This document shows positions 54,461 to 64,000 of a DNA stretch of 64,000 nucleotides, one piece after another. Made by a program: the position numbers and the translations under genes. Origin of the DNA: Nemertoderma westbladi (taxonomy: Eukaryota > Xenacoelomorpha > Nemertodermatida > Nemertodermatidae); assembly GCA_032718475.1 (NCBI GenBank), contig JAUCBJ010001297.1:1-64000 (forward strand). The letters are read 5' to 3'. Each line of letters opens with the position of its first letter. The stretch's first letter is position 1. The notes under the pieces are model-generated. The model saw only the letters and a program-made list of their open reading frames with translations. It did no database searches and was not told the DNA's origin.

Positions 54461-56303
54461 TGGGCTAAAGACTGAAAACACAGAGGTTCCAAAGCCGGTC
54501 TTCTGGCTGTGGACAAAATACACATACTGACTCAATTCCTGAGTTTCTGTATACAACCTCCAACACAGAGTCAAAAATCGCTCTGATTGGTCGAGTGATT
54601 GCACAGAGTGGGCCTGAACAAAGAAAGTTCCACGAGTACACCAAATCAGCTGATAGATGTCGTAATCTGAACTACAAAGTGTAGAGAGTATTATCGCGTA
54701 TTGCGGCATAAGATTGCTAGTTATGTCTGCCAAAGTACACATACAGAAAAATAGCTTTTTATGTCCACTAAAATACCGGTACAGTAAGGAAACGGCTTTT
54801 ATGTACGTTAAAACATCTACAGAGTACTTTGCGGGGAAAAAATGACTAGCTAATCCCGCAAAAGCTTTTACACCGCTCCCAGAAAATGGGATTTAATTAT
54901 ATAAAATATAAAAAATCACAGTTTCTAAAATATAAAAATACTCTAAACAGTTAGTCTTTCTTGCGCTGACAGCGTTTACGCAGTTGTTTGAGGCTAGCAA
55001 GAGTTATTTTCTCTCTGGGGCAAGCCACTTTACTATGAGGGCCACAACTCCTGGGCGAAGGGTGCAATACAATTGCATCAGAAGGTTTAGGGTTATAGTC
55101 GGTGTCTCGTCCATTTCGATATGCTTCTCCTCGAGCTGATTTTCCTCCGCTTATCGTTGGATGCGTTCGTCCAAAACTCTTGCAGAGAATAGGGTCGTCC
55201 AAGTTCGATATCCTCTTAGAGATTGTGAATTTCCTGATCGAACTGAGAAAAAGTTAATTCGTTTAACTTTAAATTTAATTCGTTTACCGCTTGGACTTGC
55301 TACTGCAATTTACGTTTCTCTAATAGTGTCCAACGCGTTTCATACAACTCTCTCCTCCGCCTCGGTGACAGGTTATATCGGGTTAAACAGGGACGATGAT
55401 ACGGTTGAATGGCGATATTAGATGTCCGCGTCCCAATCCGACTAGGTAAGATGGGCGAATATTTAGGGAGCCCACAACCGGAGGGAGTGCCACCGACTAA
55501 CTGTTCGGGTAACACTAGATCTTTGAAGAGTGAGTACAGTTCGGGAGGATCCGTGATACTATTAGGATCAAGAGTCTGGGTTCTCACTAGGGAGTGAGGA
55601 GGTCTGATCGAGTATTCCGGAACTCGGATCATAGGTTTATTTAAGGATCATTTGAATCGAGCGAGCGTAGGTGATACATCGAACAAGTTTCGCTCGAAAC
55701 TCCCGTAAATATAGCGAGTAAAACCGTGTTTAAAGCAACGTCTCTACGGATGTTTATGTCTTTCCGTTTGTTGGTTGGGTCTTGGGCATTCATCGCAATA
55801 ATACCCAAAGACGCACGTCTTGTAGGGAAAACGCGAGTGATATTTATTCGGTGTTACAACGTTTCTCTCAAGTCGATTGCGAATATACGTTGGAGTTACT
55901 GCGTTTATCTGGTTCTTTAACTTCTTCTCTTTCGGGTCGATTTCGAATAGAATTTGCGCATTCGATTTTCAGTTTATCGTTCCGACTCCGCTGGGTAGGA
56001 TACTCAAAACAGTACCATTTCCCTTTCGGTGTCGACATCGTCTGTATCGTGTAAATCGATAGGATCACCAGTAGTTAAGAAGTCCATATACGTACCATTA
56101 CGATGCGTATAGCGAGCGGTGAATTTTCTATAGTCCAATTCACGCGTAAGTTGCTCCTGGGACATTGGCGGTTCGATATAACGACCATCGTCCTCCGTAG
56201 TAGTTGGATCAGCGTCGCCGCGTATCAAGCTATCAACAAACGCTTGTAAAGGTAGAGTATATCGCTCCCTGATACCAAGATCATCTTCTATCAACTCAGT
56301 CAT
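54461..56303 (-). pseudogene. multi-frame coding remnant, copy 2 of the 24790 repeat plus 1 kb upstream
   Basis: From 56303 on the minus strand an ATG frame reads MTELIEDDLGIRERYTLPLQ, AFVDSLIRGDADPTTTED and SQEQLTRELDYRKFTAR, ending at 56004. Later pieces in other frames are ITRVFPTRRASLGIIAMNAQ, INIRRDVALNTVLLAIFTGV, PPELYSLFKDLVLPEQLVGG, RYNLSPRRRRELYETRWTLL, the coiled-coil-like QVQAVNELNLKLNELTFSQF, and finally the segment shared with copy 1, ending LASLKQLRKRCQRKKD (stop near 54951). Several stops and frame changes make it non-functional as a single ORF. Either it is a decayed protein of about 450 residues or some breaks are introns. An acidic start, a coiled coil and a basic end fit a Gag-like protein. 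This is inference only. Confidence 0.5.
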
Positions 56304-57938
56304 ATCTGCTATATGAGTTTATCAATATTATAATGAGTTTATATTTAGGCTAGCGGGCGTCGCTGCCTACCCTCTCTCGGCCCCCGGACAGTGCAAGATC
56401 CTCGGTGCCGATGTACCATCGTCGCTGTGCTTATCGCCAACGTCGTAGCTGCACAACGACCACAACAACCAGCACGAGTCACTCCACCGTCCTTCCCAAA
56501 GGCTTAGATATACTTAAGGTTCTTACTGGAGAGTTAGGGTTACTTTCACAATTGCGACTCGCTACTGTAAACACACTTTAGTAGTAACATTCACCTATAA
56601 ACGCACAAATTCCACACAACTGTCACAAATCGCACACATTCGGGCCATTTGTCCGTTAGTCAAGTGCCTTCCAGAATGCCACGTTATTATTGGGTATCCT
56701 GTGATACTAGCAGTGTGCTATTTTATTCCTTATGCTATTCAATGGGCAAGCTTTATTGTTCTTTTAACTCACTTCTAATTCTAGCGTGGTTGTTGCCATG
56801 GTGACATTATGGAATGCTAGCGGTAGAATTAGGGTAATTCCCATGCATACAGATCTGGGTTGCTATTTAATAGTAATTCTTTAATGGTCAATATCCTCTC
56901 TATATATGATTTTATGAATTTTATCGGCTATTGACTATACATTGGAGATTCTCGCACACTAATACACTTAATAGAGTGAATCTCCGCTCCCATGATCTAT
57001 TAATTAAAGGAATTTTGGGAATGTTATAAATTGTATAAAAATGACAATTTATTGAATTCATTAAAAATATGAATTTAAATTTATTCCCGTAAATTTTATT
57101 ATTTAATGTTAAATAGACACAATTTTATTCCAGAACATATCTGGGAACTGGGATTCTTAATTCTAGGAAATTTGTCTTTTTTAAGAGTATTGGTAAGTGC
57201 TACGATATTTTAATCGACTAGAATTTTAAAGGATCTAAAATTTGACAGATTTTGTAAATATTAATAATTAATATTTAGGATGGGCACCAGTTTATTCCAG
57301 AACTTGTCTGGGGACGTTAACCACTGATTCTAGAATTTTGTCTTTCAAGTATATCGGTGGGTGCCGCGATATCTTAATCGACTAGAATTGCAGATGGTCA
57401 AAGGATTTAACAGATTTATTTTGCGTTATACGCTACTGTTAAGGGACATCACGCTACTATATGTATTATTTAATATACGGTATGAGAGCAATATCGCACG
57501 AAGCAATGTCAGTGAGAAGAGGGAAGTCGTTTCCAAGGTCTACCCAGAGCTTGGTTTAGCCGAGACACGAGGATCTGAATTTTGCATTCCTAATACTCTA
57601 CTTTACCAATAATACTTGAATATAGTAGGAGCTTTATTGTACTTTAATAAGTACGGATATTTCATCTTACTGTAGTTACGTATTTGAAATGTAATACGGA
57701 CAGTAAGGAAAGAGAAAAATAATTATTTCTCGCCGTCGCACTAAATATATAATATATAAGTAATTAAGTAATAAACGCGAATATATATTGCACTAATCTA
57801 CTAAATAATCGCTAAAATAACATTCTACTAAATAAAATTAAATAAAACGATTATAATAAAATTACATAATAATACATACATAAATATAAAATAATAAGAA
57901 TGTAAAATAATATGGTCACACACCCACTCCATACGCTA
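56304..57938. other. noncoding region between the coding remnant and BEL pol; possible LTR
   Basis: On the minus strand, downstream of the integrase stop, sequence begins TGTGTGACCATATTATT, a plausible LTR start, but no second LTR was found in the window. An imperfect 130-base direct repeat occurs at 57119-57250 and 57289-57420 (TTATTCCAGAAC..., ATATTTTAATCGACTAGAAT versus ATATCTTAATCGACTAGAAT). A GC-richer patch at 56350-56480 precedes the ATG of the remnant at 56303. Confidence 0.45.
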
Positions 57939-60900
57939 CTAAGCTGGGGAGTCCCTAGATGTTTGTTGGATTAGGGAGGTGGTCGTGGGAAGAGTATCTT
58001 GCCTTCCATAGTTTCCGGACAGTTCTCGGTCTCGTTCCAGTAAACATAAACGACCAACTGGGCGATTGAGCTGCTGTGTCTCGAAGACAATTCCCGGTTT
58101 CTTGAAGTTACGTCGCATGACGACGAGTTCTACCAATCGCACCAAACCGTCATCCGAGATGTGAGTCTCGATGATACGACCTGTCTGCCACCGCTTACGT
58201 GGAAGATCTGTATCCACAATAAGGACCATGTCTCCAGCGCTGACGTTTTCTTGCTGCGCAAACCACTTCGTTCGAAGTTGTAGCTTGGGCAGATAGTGCT
58301 TTTCGAAATGGTCAGCGAAACGACGGGATAACAACTGCATAAGTTGCCAAGTTTGCCGGCAGTATTCGTCTCCGTCTGTGATTTCCGATTGTGGGAGCAT
58401 GGCTACAGGTTTCTTCAGTAGGAAGTGCGCGGGTGTTAGCGCTTCCAGGGAATCGGGACTCGATGAGACTGGCATAAGCGGTCTCTCGTTGAGATAGGCG
58501 GCGATTTCTTCCATTAACGTCCGCAAAAGTTCGTCGGTGAGATACGCGCGGCACGGCACTATAAAGTGAAATGCGGTCTTCACACTTCTAATCAATCTCT
58601 CCCAACTTCCTCCCCACCAAGGGGCGTCGGCGGCGTTGAAGGTCCAGCTAGACGCTGTTACCCTTAGCTGATCTTCCACCTGTCTTTGGTTCCAATCTTT
58701 GACGTAAGCTTTGATTTCATTGTTGGCACCAATGAAGTTCGTTCCCTTATCAGATCTCATTGTGTTACTAGTTCCAAAGCGAGCGATCTGTCGTCATAAG
58801 CTTAATAGGAAGCTGTTGGTAGACAAATCGTTCACCATGTCGAGATGGATAGCTCTACAAGTCATACAAACAAAGATGACACACCATCTCTTGACTATAG
58901 TCCCAGCACGATACACTTCAATAGGGCCAAATAAATCTACACCAGTATTAGTAAAGGGTGGTTCATAGAAGCTTACTCGTTCCCTAGGTAATTCTGCCTC
59001 TCGCTGTGTTAAAGGCCTACTGAATGCTTTCCTACAGGGTATGCAGTTCCTAAGAACTTGGTTCAGAGCTCTACGGGGTTTATAGAAATAATAGCGAGTT
59101 CGAATTTCGCTAAGAACTCGTTCTCTACCAGCATGATAAAGTTTGCTGTGAACATCTACAATCATCTTGACTTGTATCTCAAGATTTCTAATGAGTATGG
59201 GAAACTTAGTGTCAAAGGATAATAGAGCATTCGTTAATCTTCCTCCAACACGTATCAACCCATCTATCATTGTGCTAGAGAAACGATCCCTTAAGCGCAT
59301 CTGTGGATTTCTCAACAACAGGAAATACTTATCGGAATCCTCATAGCATTGCAGGAGTCTCAGCATCTGCTTGTTGGTTTCGTCATGCTCCTGATAACTG
59401 ATCTTCTCCTTCAGAAACCTGTCGGATATCTTATATTTGGGAAGATCTTTAACAACATGGACCTGCACCGATATCGGTGGAGCGGTATCACTATTGGTCT
59501 TCGTCCCGGAGTAGTGATGATGAAAACATCGTTTTAAATATGTAACGGCCTTACAAAGCCGATTCCAGGAACTGTAGTGATGTATCGCTCTCTGCAGGAG
59601 AGGTGAGAGTCCTTGCGAGACGTCTGGTATTCCAGATTTCCAATCCTTCTCACGGATTTCCACAACAAACTTATTTGTGGCTGTGGGTTTCTGATCCAAA
59701 ACATCGTCTCCGGAAGTATGTAGTCGCCCGAGTTTTAGGTTTGACTTTCTCCGCTCCCTTGGCCTGTCTAATCTCTGCTGTAGTAAGATGAGGAGGCCAT
59801 TCTTCTTCTTCTTTGTACAGGAAGTCGGGTCCACCTAACCAGTCTGGAGTATCTACCAGTTCTTGTGGAGTTGCTCCCCTGGAGGCGATGTCTGCTGGAT
59901 TGATCATTCCGGGGCAATGTCTCCATTGATCCATCGTCGTGCGACTAAGTATAATTGCTACTCTGTTGGTAACGAAGACGCTGAACTGACAGACTTCATT
60001 GGTTATTTATTCCAACACGAGTAAAGCATCGGTCCAATAGACAGTTTTCTCCAATGGATAATCGATCTGTTCTGTTACATTCCGGCCGATGGCTGTAGCG
60101 TATAGCGCCGCTTTTAACTCCGCTCGAGGAACTTTCAACTTGTTGTTTATCAATGCCTTAGAGGTAACCAAGGCAACCTTGATTCCATCCGGAGTTTCAA
60201 CTCTCAGGTAGGCTACTATACCTATTCCCATATCGCTGGCGTCTCCAAACACGTGGAGTTGATAGGAATACGTAGGGAGAACATGACCAAAATATGAACG
60301 GGAAATTATAAAGTTCTCGATGGCTGGTAGAGAATCTTCCCATTTCATCAACTTCTTTAATAATTCTCCCTTAAGTGGATCGTCCCATGAGTGGTTTTCA
60401 AGCCACATTTGTTGTACTAAACTCCGAGCAATCAATATAACTGGGCTAATAAATCCCAATGGATTGAAATAAGTGCTCAGAATACTTAAACAAATCCGTT
60501 TAGTCCGAACTGGATTATCTCGCTGTTTTAGCTGGAAAAACAGGATATCTCTCTCTGTGTCCCACTTCAAACCAAGTGTCTTGGTCTCTGGAAGATCATC
60601 TTTGATTAGGTCTAGGTCTTTCGCTCCTCGATCTTCTACCGGGATCGATTCCAGAAACTCACGGGAGTTGCTGGTGAATTTAGTTAATCGAAATCCACCT
60701 CTTTTTAAGCACTCTACCGTTCCTTTGGCGACATCAATGGCTTCCTCTACAGATGGAAGGGACTTTAGATTGTCGTCCATGTATATATCTCGTTTGATGT
60801 TATCAATCACCTCCTTTGAGAAGGCGTCCCGGTTGTCATCAGCAGTGGTGCGCACCACTGAGCAGGCGTTTGAAGGGCTTGAGATTATCCCAAAAGCCTG

Positions 60901-62223
60901 GATGGTCATCCAGTACTCCACCGGTTTCTGGTTGAGGTCTCCTTCAGGCCACCACAGAAATCGTAGGCTATCTCGATCCCTATCCAGTGCCTTGACTTGT
61001 AAGAACATGCCTTCTATATCTGAGGTGAAAGCGACTGAATATTGTCTTAATCTTAGGAGTATTCCCAACAAGGATTGGAGTAAATTGGGTCCGGGTAACA
61101 ATTCGGAATTAAGGGATTGGCCCATGTAGAGGGCGGAGCCGTCAAACACTACTCGTACTTCATGAGGTTTACCGGGTTTGGGAATGTAATGGTGAGTTAA
61201 ATAATACGTTCTCTCAGTTATAGGTGTTTCTTCCGGTACTCGCTCCGCATATCCCTTGCTAATAAATTTCTTCAACTGCGTTTGATACATTTCTTTAGCT
61301 GAAGAATTTGCCGTAAGGCGTCGATGTTGTTGAGCAATTCTTTTCTCCGCCAAGGGTCTGTTGTTGATGAACTTTGGTTCTCGCTTTCTGAAAGGTAGAC
61401 CGATTTCATATCTACCTTGATCTTTAAGAAAACGTGTAGTTGTCTCTTGGATCTGCTTGGCTCTTTCTTCTTCTACTGATAGGGCCTTATCGTAGGAATT
61501 GGGCTCTACAGCCTCTTGAGTAAAGAATCGTACGGCGTGTTCATCCCGGGTTTTGGCATTATAACGTTCAATGACGTCATTCAGTTCGTCGTTATAGTCA
61601 TCTCGCTCCGATGGACGAATGAGCTGACATAGGTTTACTTGGTTTTGCCAAGTCTCGTTTTCCGTAAGGAGATCAATGGTATTCTCCTCATCGCAGAGTT
61701 GGAGGATATCGTCGTTGTCTGAGGAGTATGGAGTTCCCTCAGTTGGATCGTCTAACTCACTGCTCTCAACTTCCCATTCTCTTACTTGATATACCTGATC
61801 TTTCGGTAATCTTTCCATGAGAGTTCTACGGGAAGGGCCAGTAAAGTACCAACCCACTCTAGTTCTTCCCGCATAAGCTTGTAGTGGTTGCGGTTGAGCA
61901 GGCCGTTTCTCCAATGTCTCGAGCGCTTCATGCGCGTTTTGACCAATGAGTATTTGCACTCCAGGGTAATCGGTGTTGAATCTAGGTATTTCAAGCTGTT
62001 GGGTGAAATCGTCCTCATCCCAGTTATAAGGTTCCACTTGGCTGGTAGCGAAGTTCTTTATCGCCACCATTTTGACTGACCTTATACTATGTTCTCCTAG
62101 TTCATCCTGGGGGGTGGACAACGCGCCTACATAATAATCCGCTATTACGGTAGATTTCCAAACCTGCATAATTCCTGACATGTTTAGCTTAGTTCGTGTT
62201 AGCTTATTCAATCCCGCTAACAC
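57939..62223 (-). pseudogene. BEL/Pao LTR-retrotransposon pol (protease end, RT, RNase H, integrase)
   Basis: The minus strand encodes most of a BEL/Pao polyprotein. From 62223: the end of the DUF1758-type protease region (IPRFNTDYPGVQILIGQNAH, with the DSG active site cut off); RT with HYIPKPGKPHEVRVVFDGSA, FTSDIEGMFLQV (Asp) and RDIYMDDNLKS (YMDD, about 60790); RNase H with HVFGDASDMGIG, KVPRAELKAAL and VYWTDALLVLE. Integrase follows, with a zinc part H-x4-H (VDVHSKLYH) and C-x2-C (NCIPCRKAF) and D,D,E residues in TNTGVDLFGPI, MRSDKGTNFIGA and GGSWERLIRS. It ends in a DUF5641-type tail (GDMVLIVDTDLPRKRWQTGR, DGLVRLVE). Breaks are a TAA at 60004-60006, a frameshift near 59700 and a TGA near 58794. 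Catalytic residues otherwise survive, so loss of function appears recent. Gag and both LTRs are not identifiable. Confidence 0.95.
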
Positions 62224-62788
62224 CCCATAAAGTTAAGCCGATAAGCAATATTGGGGGCCACGAGATTGGGTAACCAATCACTCGTGTCACCCCAACAAAA
62301 TGGGAAGGAGAAACACACAATGAGGGTCAGGGGCCAAACCCCTAACCCAGAGAGAACAGGTGGAGTGAACGGGAACACTCCAAAGGGCGCCAACAAGGGT
62401 ATCAACCAATCAGAGGGGGGAAAGGCATCAATTAGGTATAGTAACAAGGCCAACCCGTGCAATATAGCCAGTTGGCAGTAATCATTTCAGTTCAGTTATC
62501 TCAGTATCATATTGGTGCTAGTTAGGTTAGTTAGTTTATCTAGGGAAGGACCGGGACTTAAATTACCGTTTCCCGCCTTCTGTGTACGACATCATATATC
62601 TATATCTATATCTTTTACCGGAATATTATACGCGACAAACAACGTAAACCCTTTCACTCTTCACACACGGCGGGGACGCGTAAATTAACTAACGGATAAA
62701 CCGGGATCCTCCCTGGATCCCGTCACAGTAATTAAACCCGTCGGTGGCACAGTAATTGAACTCAGAGCTGCCGACCTAGCTAGCTAAA
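62224..62788. other. junction and leader region between BEL pol (minus) and the Gag-like ORF (plus)
   Basis: The minus-strand pol similarity ends at about 62223 in the protease region. From there to 62788 no motif was recognised. 62600-62716 contains TTTACCGGAATATTATACGC and ends GGATCCTCCCTGGATCCCGT, a small palindrome, then CACAGTAATTAAACCCG. It could be an LTR plus primer-binding leader of a plus-strand element, but no repeat partner exists in the window to test that. Confidence 0.35.
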
Positions 62789-64000
62789 CAAGACTACCAG
62801 CCGCCAATCGAACCAAGCGAGATGAGTCAGTCGAGAGAGACAACGCCGACGCGGACCCCGGCGAAGAGTTAACGATCCGCGAGGCCGGAACCAGGCGGTA
62901 CAGGCTCACAACGCCGGACCCATCGGTAACGGGTCACCCGGCAGTTCAGGATGAGGGGGGCCGCCTTGAACCCGAGGTCGAGCCGAGAGAAGGAGAGAGC
63001 GAGACAGAGGAGATGTCGGTACCGATGTCGCCGGCCAGCCACAGGCCGAGGGCGACGAGCGGCCCACCGAAACGGCGACGGTGGGGCCGACGGTATGACG
63101 CCGGACCCGGAGAGACGGAAGAGAGGTCGGCGACGAGGACGTCGGGGTTTCTGATCGACTTCGACGGGCCTACAATGCGACCCAGAAACTGCTAAAGGAG
63201 GCCAAAGAGGGGGCGAAGATAGACGAGGTGAGACTGAGGAAACGACTAGGTGAGTCGAATAAACACTTTAATTATCTAATGCGCTTCGGGCAAAGAGAAC
63301 TGGCCAAGGAGAGACCGAGAGGGGTTGCCGAGGAACTGTATGACTTATGGCGGTGTAGGAGTATGGAACCTAGCGTAGTGTACGTAGGGCCATACTTAGT
63401 CGATGCCCAGGGACTAAAATTAGTGGGTTGGGAGAGACCTGAGGAGGGCGAATCCGAGGTTAACCCCGAAGATTCGGCCTCATCGGTCGGAGGAAGTTCC
63501 GGGAGGCGGGGGAAAGTCAGTAGGTCGGGAAGGCGGAGGGAATCCGTCGCAACCGATAAGTCTGCTACATCCTCCGCGAAAGGAAGACGGGTGAGAGAGA
63601 TAAATGCCACGTACCATCTCGATTTGATAGAGCAAGGTCAAAGGGAAGTAGGTAGACGGTTAGAGGAGGGGAGAGTGCTGCTAGAGAGGGAAATGGCGTT
63701 GATCAAAGAAACCGGAGAGAGGGCCGAAAGGGCCGCGAGAAGCCTTAGGGAGTGTGAGGAAGTAGGGAGGAAGGAACAAGAAGAGCATGAGGCGGAACGT
63801 AGGGAACATGTAGCGAGGGAGAAAGATGAGCGCAAAGAGCGTGAGGCGGAACGTAAGGAACGTGTAGCGAGAGAGGAAAGCGAACGCAGGGAACGTGAGG
63901 CGAGAGAGGAAAACGAGTACAAAGAACACGAGGTGAGAGAGGAAAACGAGTGCAAAGAACACGAGGCGAGAGAGGAGAACGAACGCAGAGATCGTGAGGC
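62789..64000 (+). CDS. Gag-like coiled-coil ORF, partial (runs off window), with an apparent frameshift
   Basis: The first open frame (62789-63195) reads RDNADADPGEELTIREAG, HPAVQDEGGRLEPEVEPREG and SVPMSPASHRPRATSGPPKR. A second frame, open from 63099 to the window end, continues SDRLRRAYNATQKLLKEAKE, RKRLGESNKHFNYLMRFGQR, ELAKERPRGVAEELYDLW and NATYHLDLIEQGQREVGRRL. After that comes a long charged coiled coil of EREAREENE-like heptads (63730-64000). The switch between frames must occur at about 63100-63190. The helical ATQKLLKEAKE/ESNKHFNYLM part resembles the start of BEL-type Gag proteins, and the location beside BEL pol fits, but the orientation is opposite. GC content and G-rich purine bias differ sharply from the AT-rich surroundings. 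Confidence 0.55.

Noticed and set aside
60473-61129. A 218-codon plus-strand open frame
   Set aside because: It is the antisense shadow of the BEL reverse transcriptase ORF.
62251-62481. Plus- and minus-strand open frames of 76-81 codons at the BEL/Gag junction
   Set aside because: No motif, and overlapping frames on both strands are equally open. Treated as noncoding leader or junction sequence.

Overview
This is a eukaryotic, almost certainly invertebrate metazoan, window. It is AT-rich, has splice-site-bounded exons, and carries non-LTR (LINE), Penelope-like, BEL/Pao, hAT-like, tRNA-SINE and foldback elements plus many satellites. Nothing looks prokaryotic or organellar. The mix of element types and the frequent GTAGGCCTAC-like words recall marine deuterostomes (echinoderm or hemichordate type). 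That placement is an impression, not something the sequence proves.

The only host-like coding evidence is on the minus strand. A signal-peptide exon (6413-6464) splices in phase 1 to an immunoglobulin-like exon (4032-4520). A paralogous Ig-like exon lies at 31244-31720 with the same 1-1 phase and the same splice-site style. They are either two exons of one large gene or two tandem paralogous genes. A weaker plus-strand open frame (29590-29875) is unexplained.

Layout. 1-3.3 kb: decayed RTE-like LINE, minus. 4-6.5 kb: Ig gene, with a palindromic 22-bp satellite (5621-6121) in its intron. 7-13 kb: LINE scraps, a foldback element (9640-10501) and a 315-bp satellite (10906-12965). 13-14.9 kb: RTE-like LINE, plus. 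16-21 kb: SINE-like remnant, 68-bp and 31-bp satellites, another LINE tail. 21.4-24.7 kb: LINE inserted in a G-tract repeat, a 1.3-kb foldback, LINE tails. 24.8-27.6 kb: coding-remnant repeat and a hAT-like element containing a SINE. 28-31 kb: small MITEs. 33.5-35.8 kb: LINE with a perfect 28-bp target-site duplication. 37.3-38.4 kb: Penelope-like fragment and another RTE-like tail. 39.6-46 kb: nested structure (tandem array, hAT-like element, 12-bp minisatellite, second inverted-repeat element). 47.6-51 kb: hAT MITE with a perfect 8-bp duplication, and a 49-bp satellite. 51.6-53.7 kb: CR1/Jockey-like LINE, minus. 54.5-56.3 kb: multi-frame coding remnant. 57.9-62.2 kb: BEL/Pao pol, minus, with two stops and one frameshift. 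62.8-64 kb: GC-rich Gag-like coiled-coil ORF, plus, running off the window.

Nearly every coding segment belongs to a mobile element. At least six families share this locus, and several insertion events can be ordered by nesting. All identities come from reading the sequence and from recalled family motifs; no database search was run.
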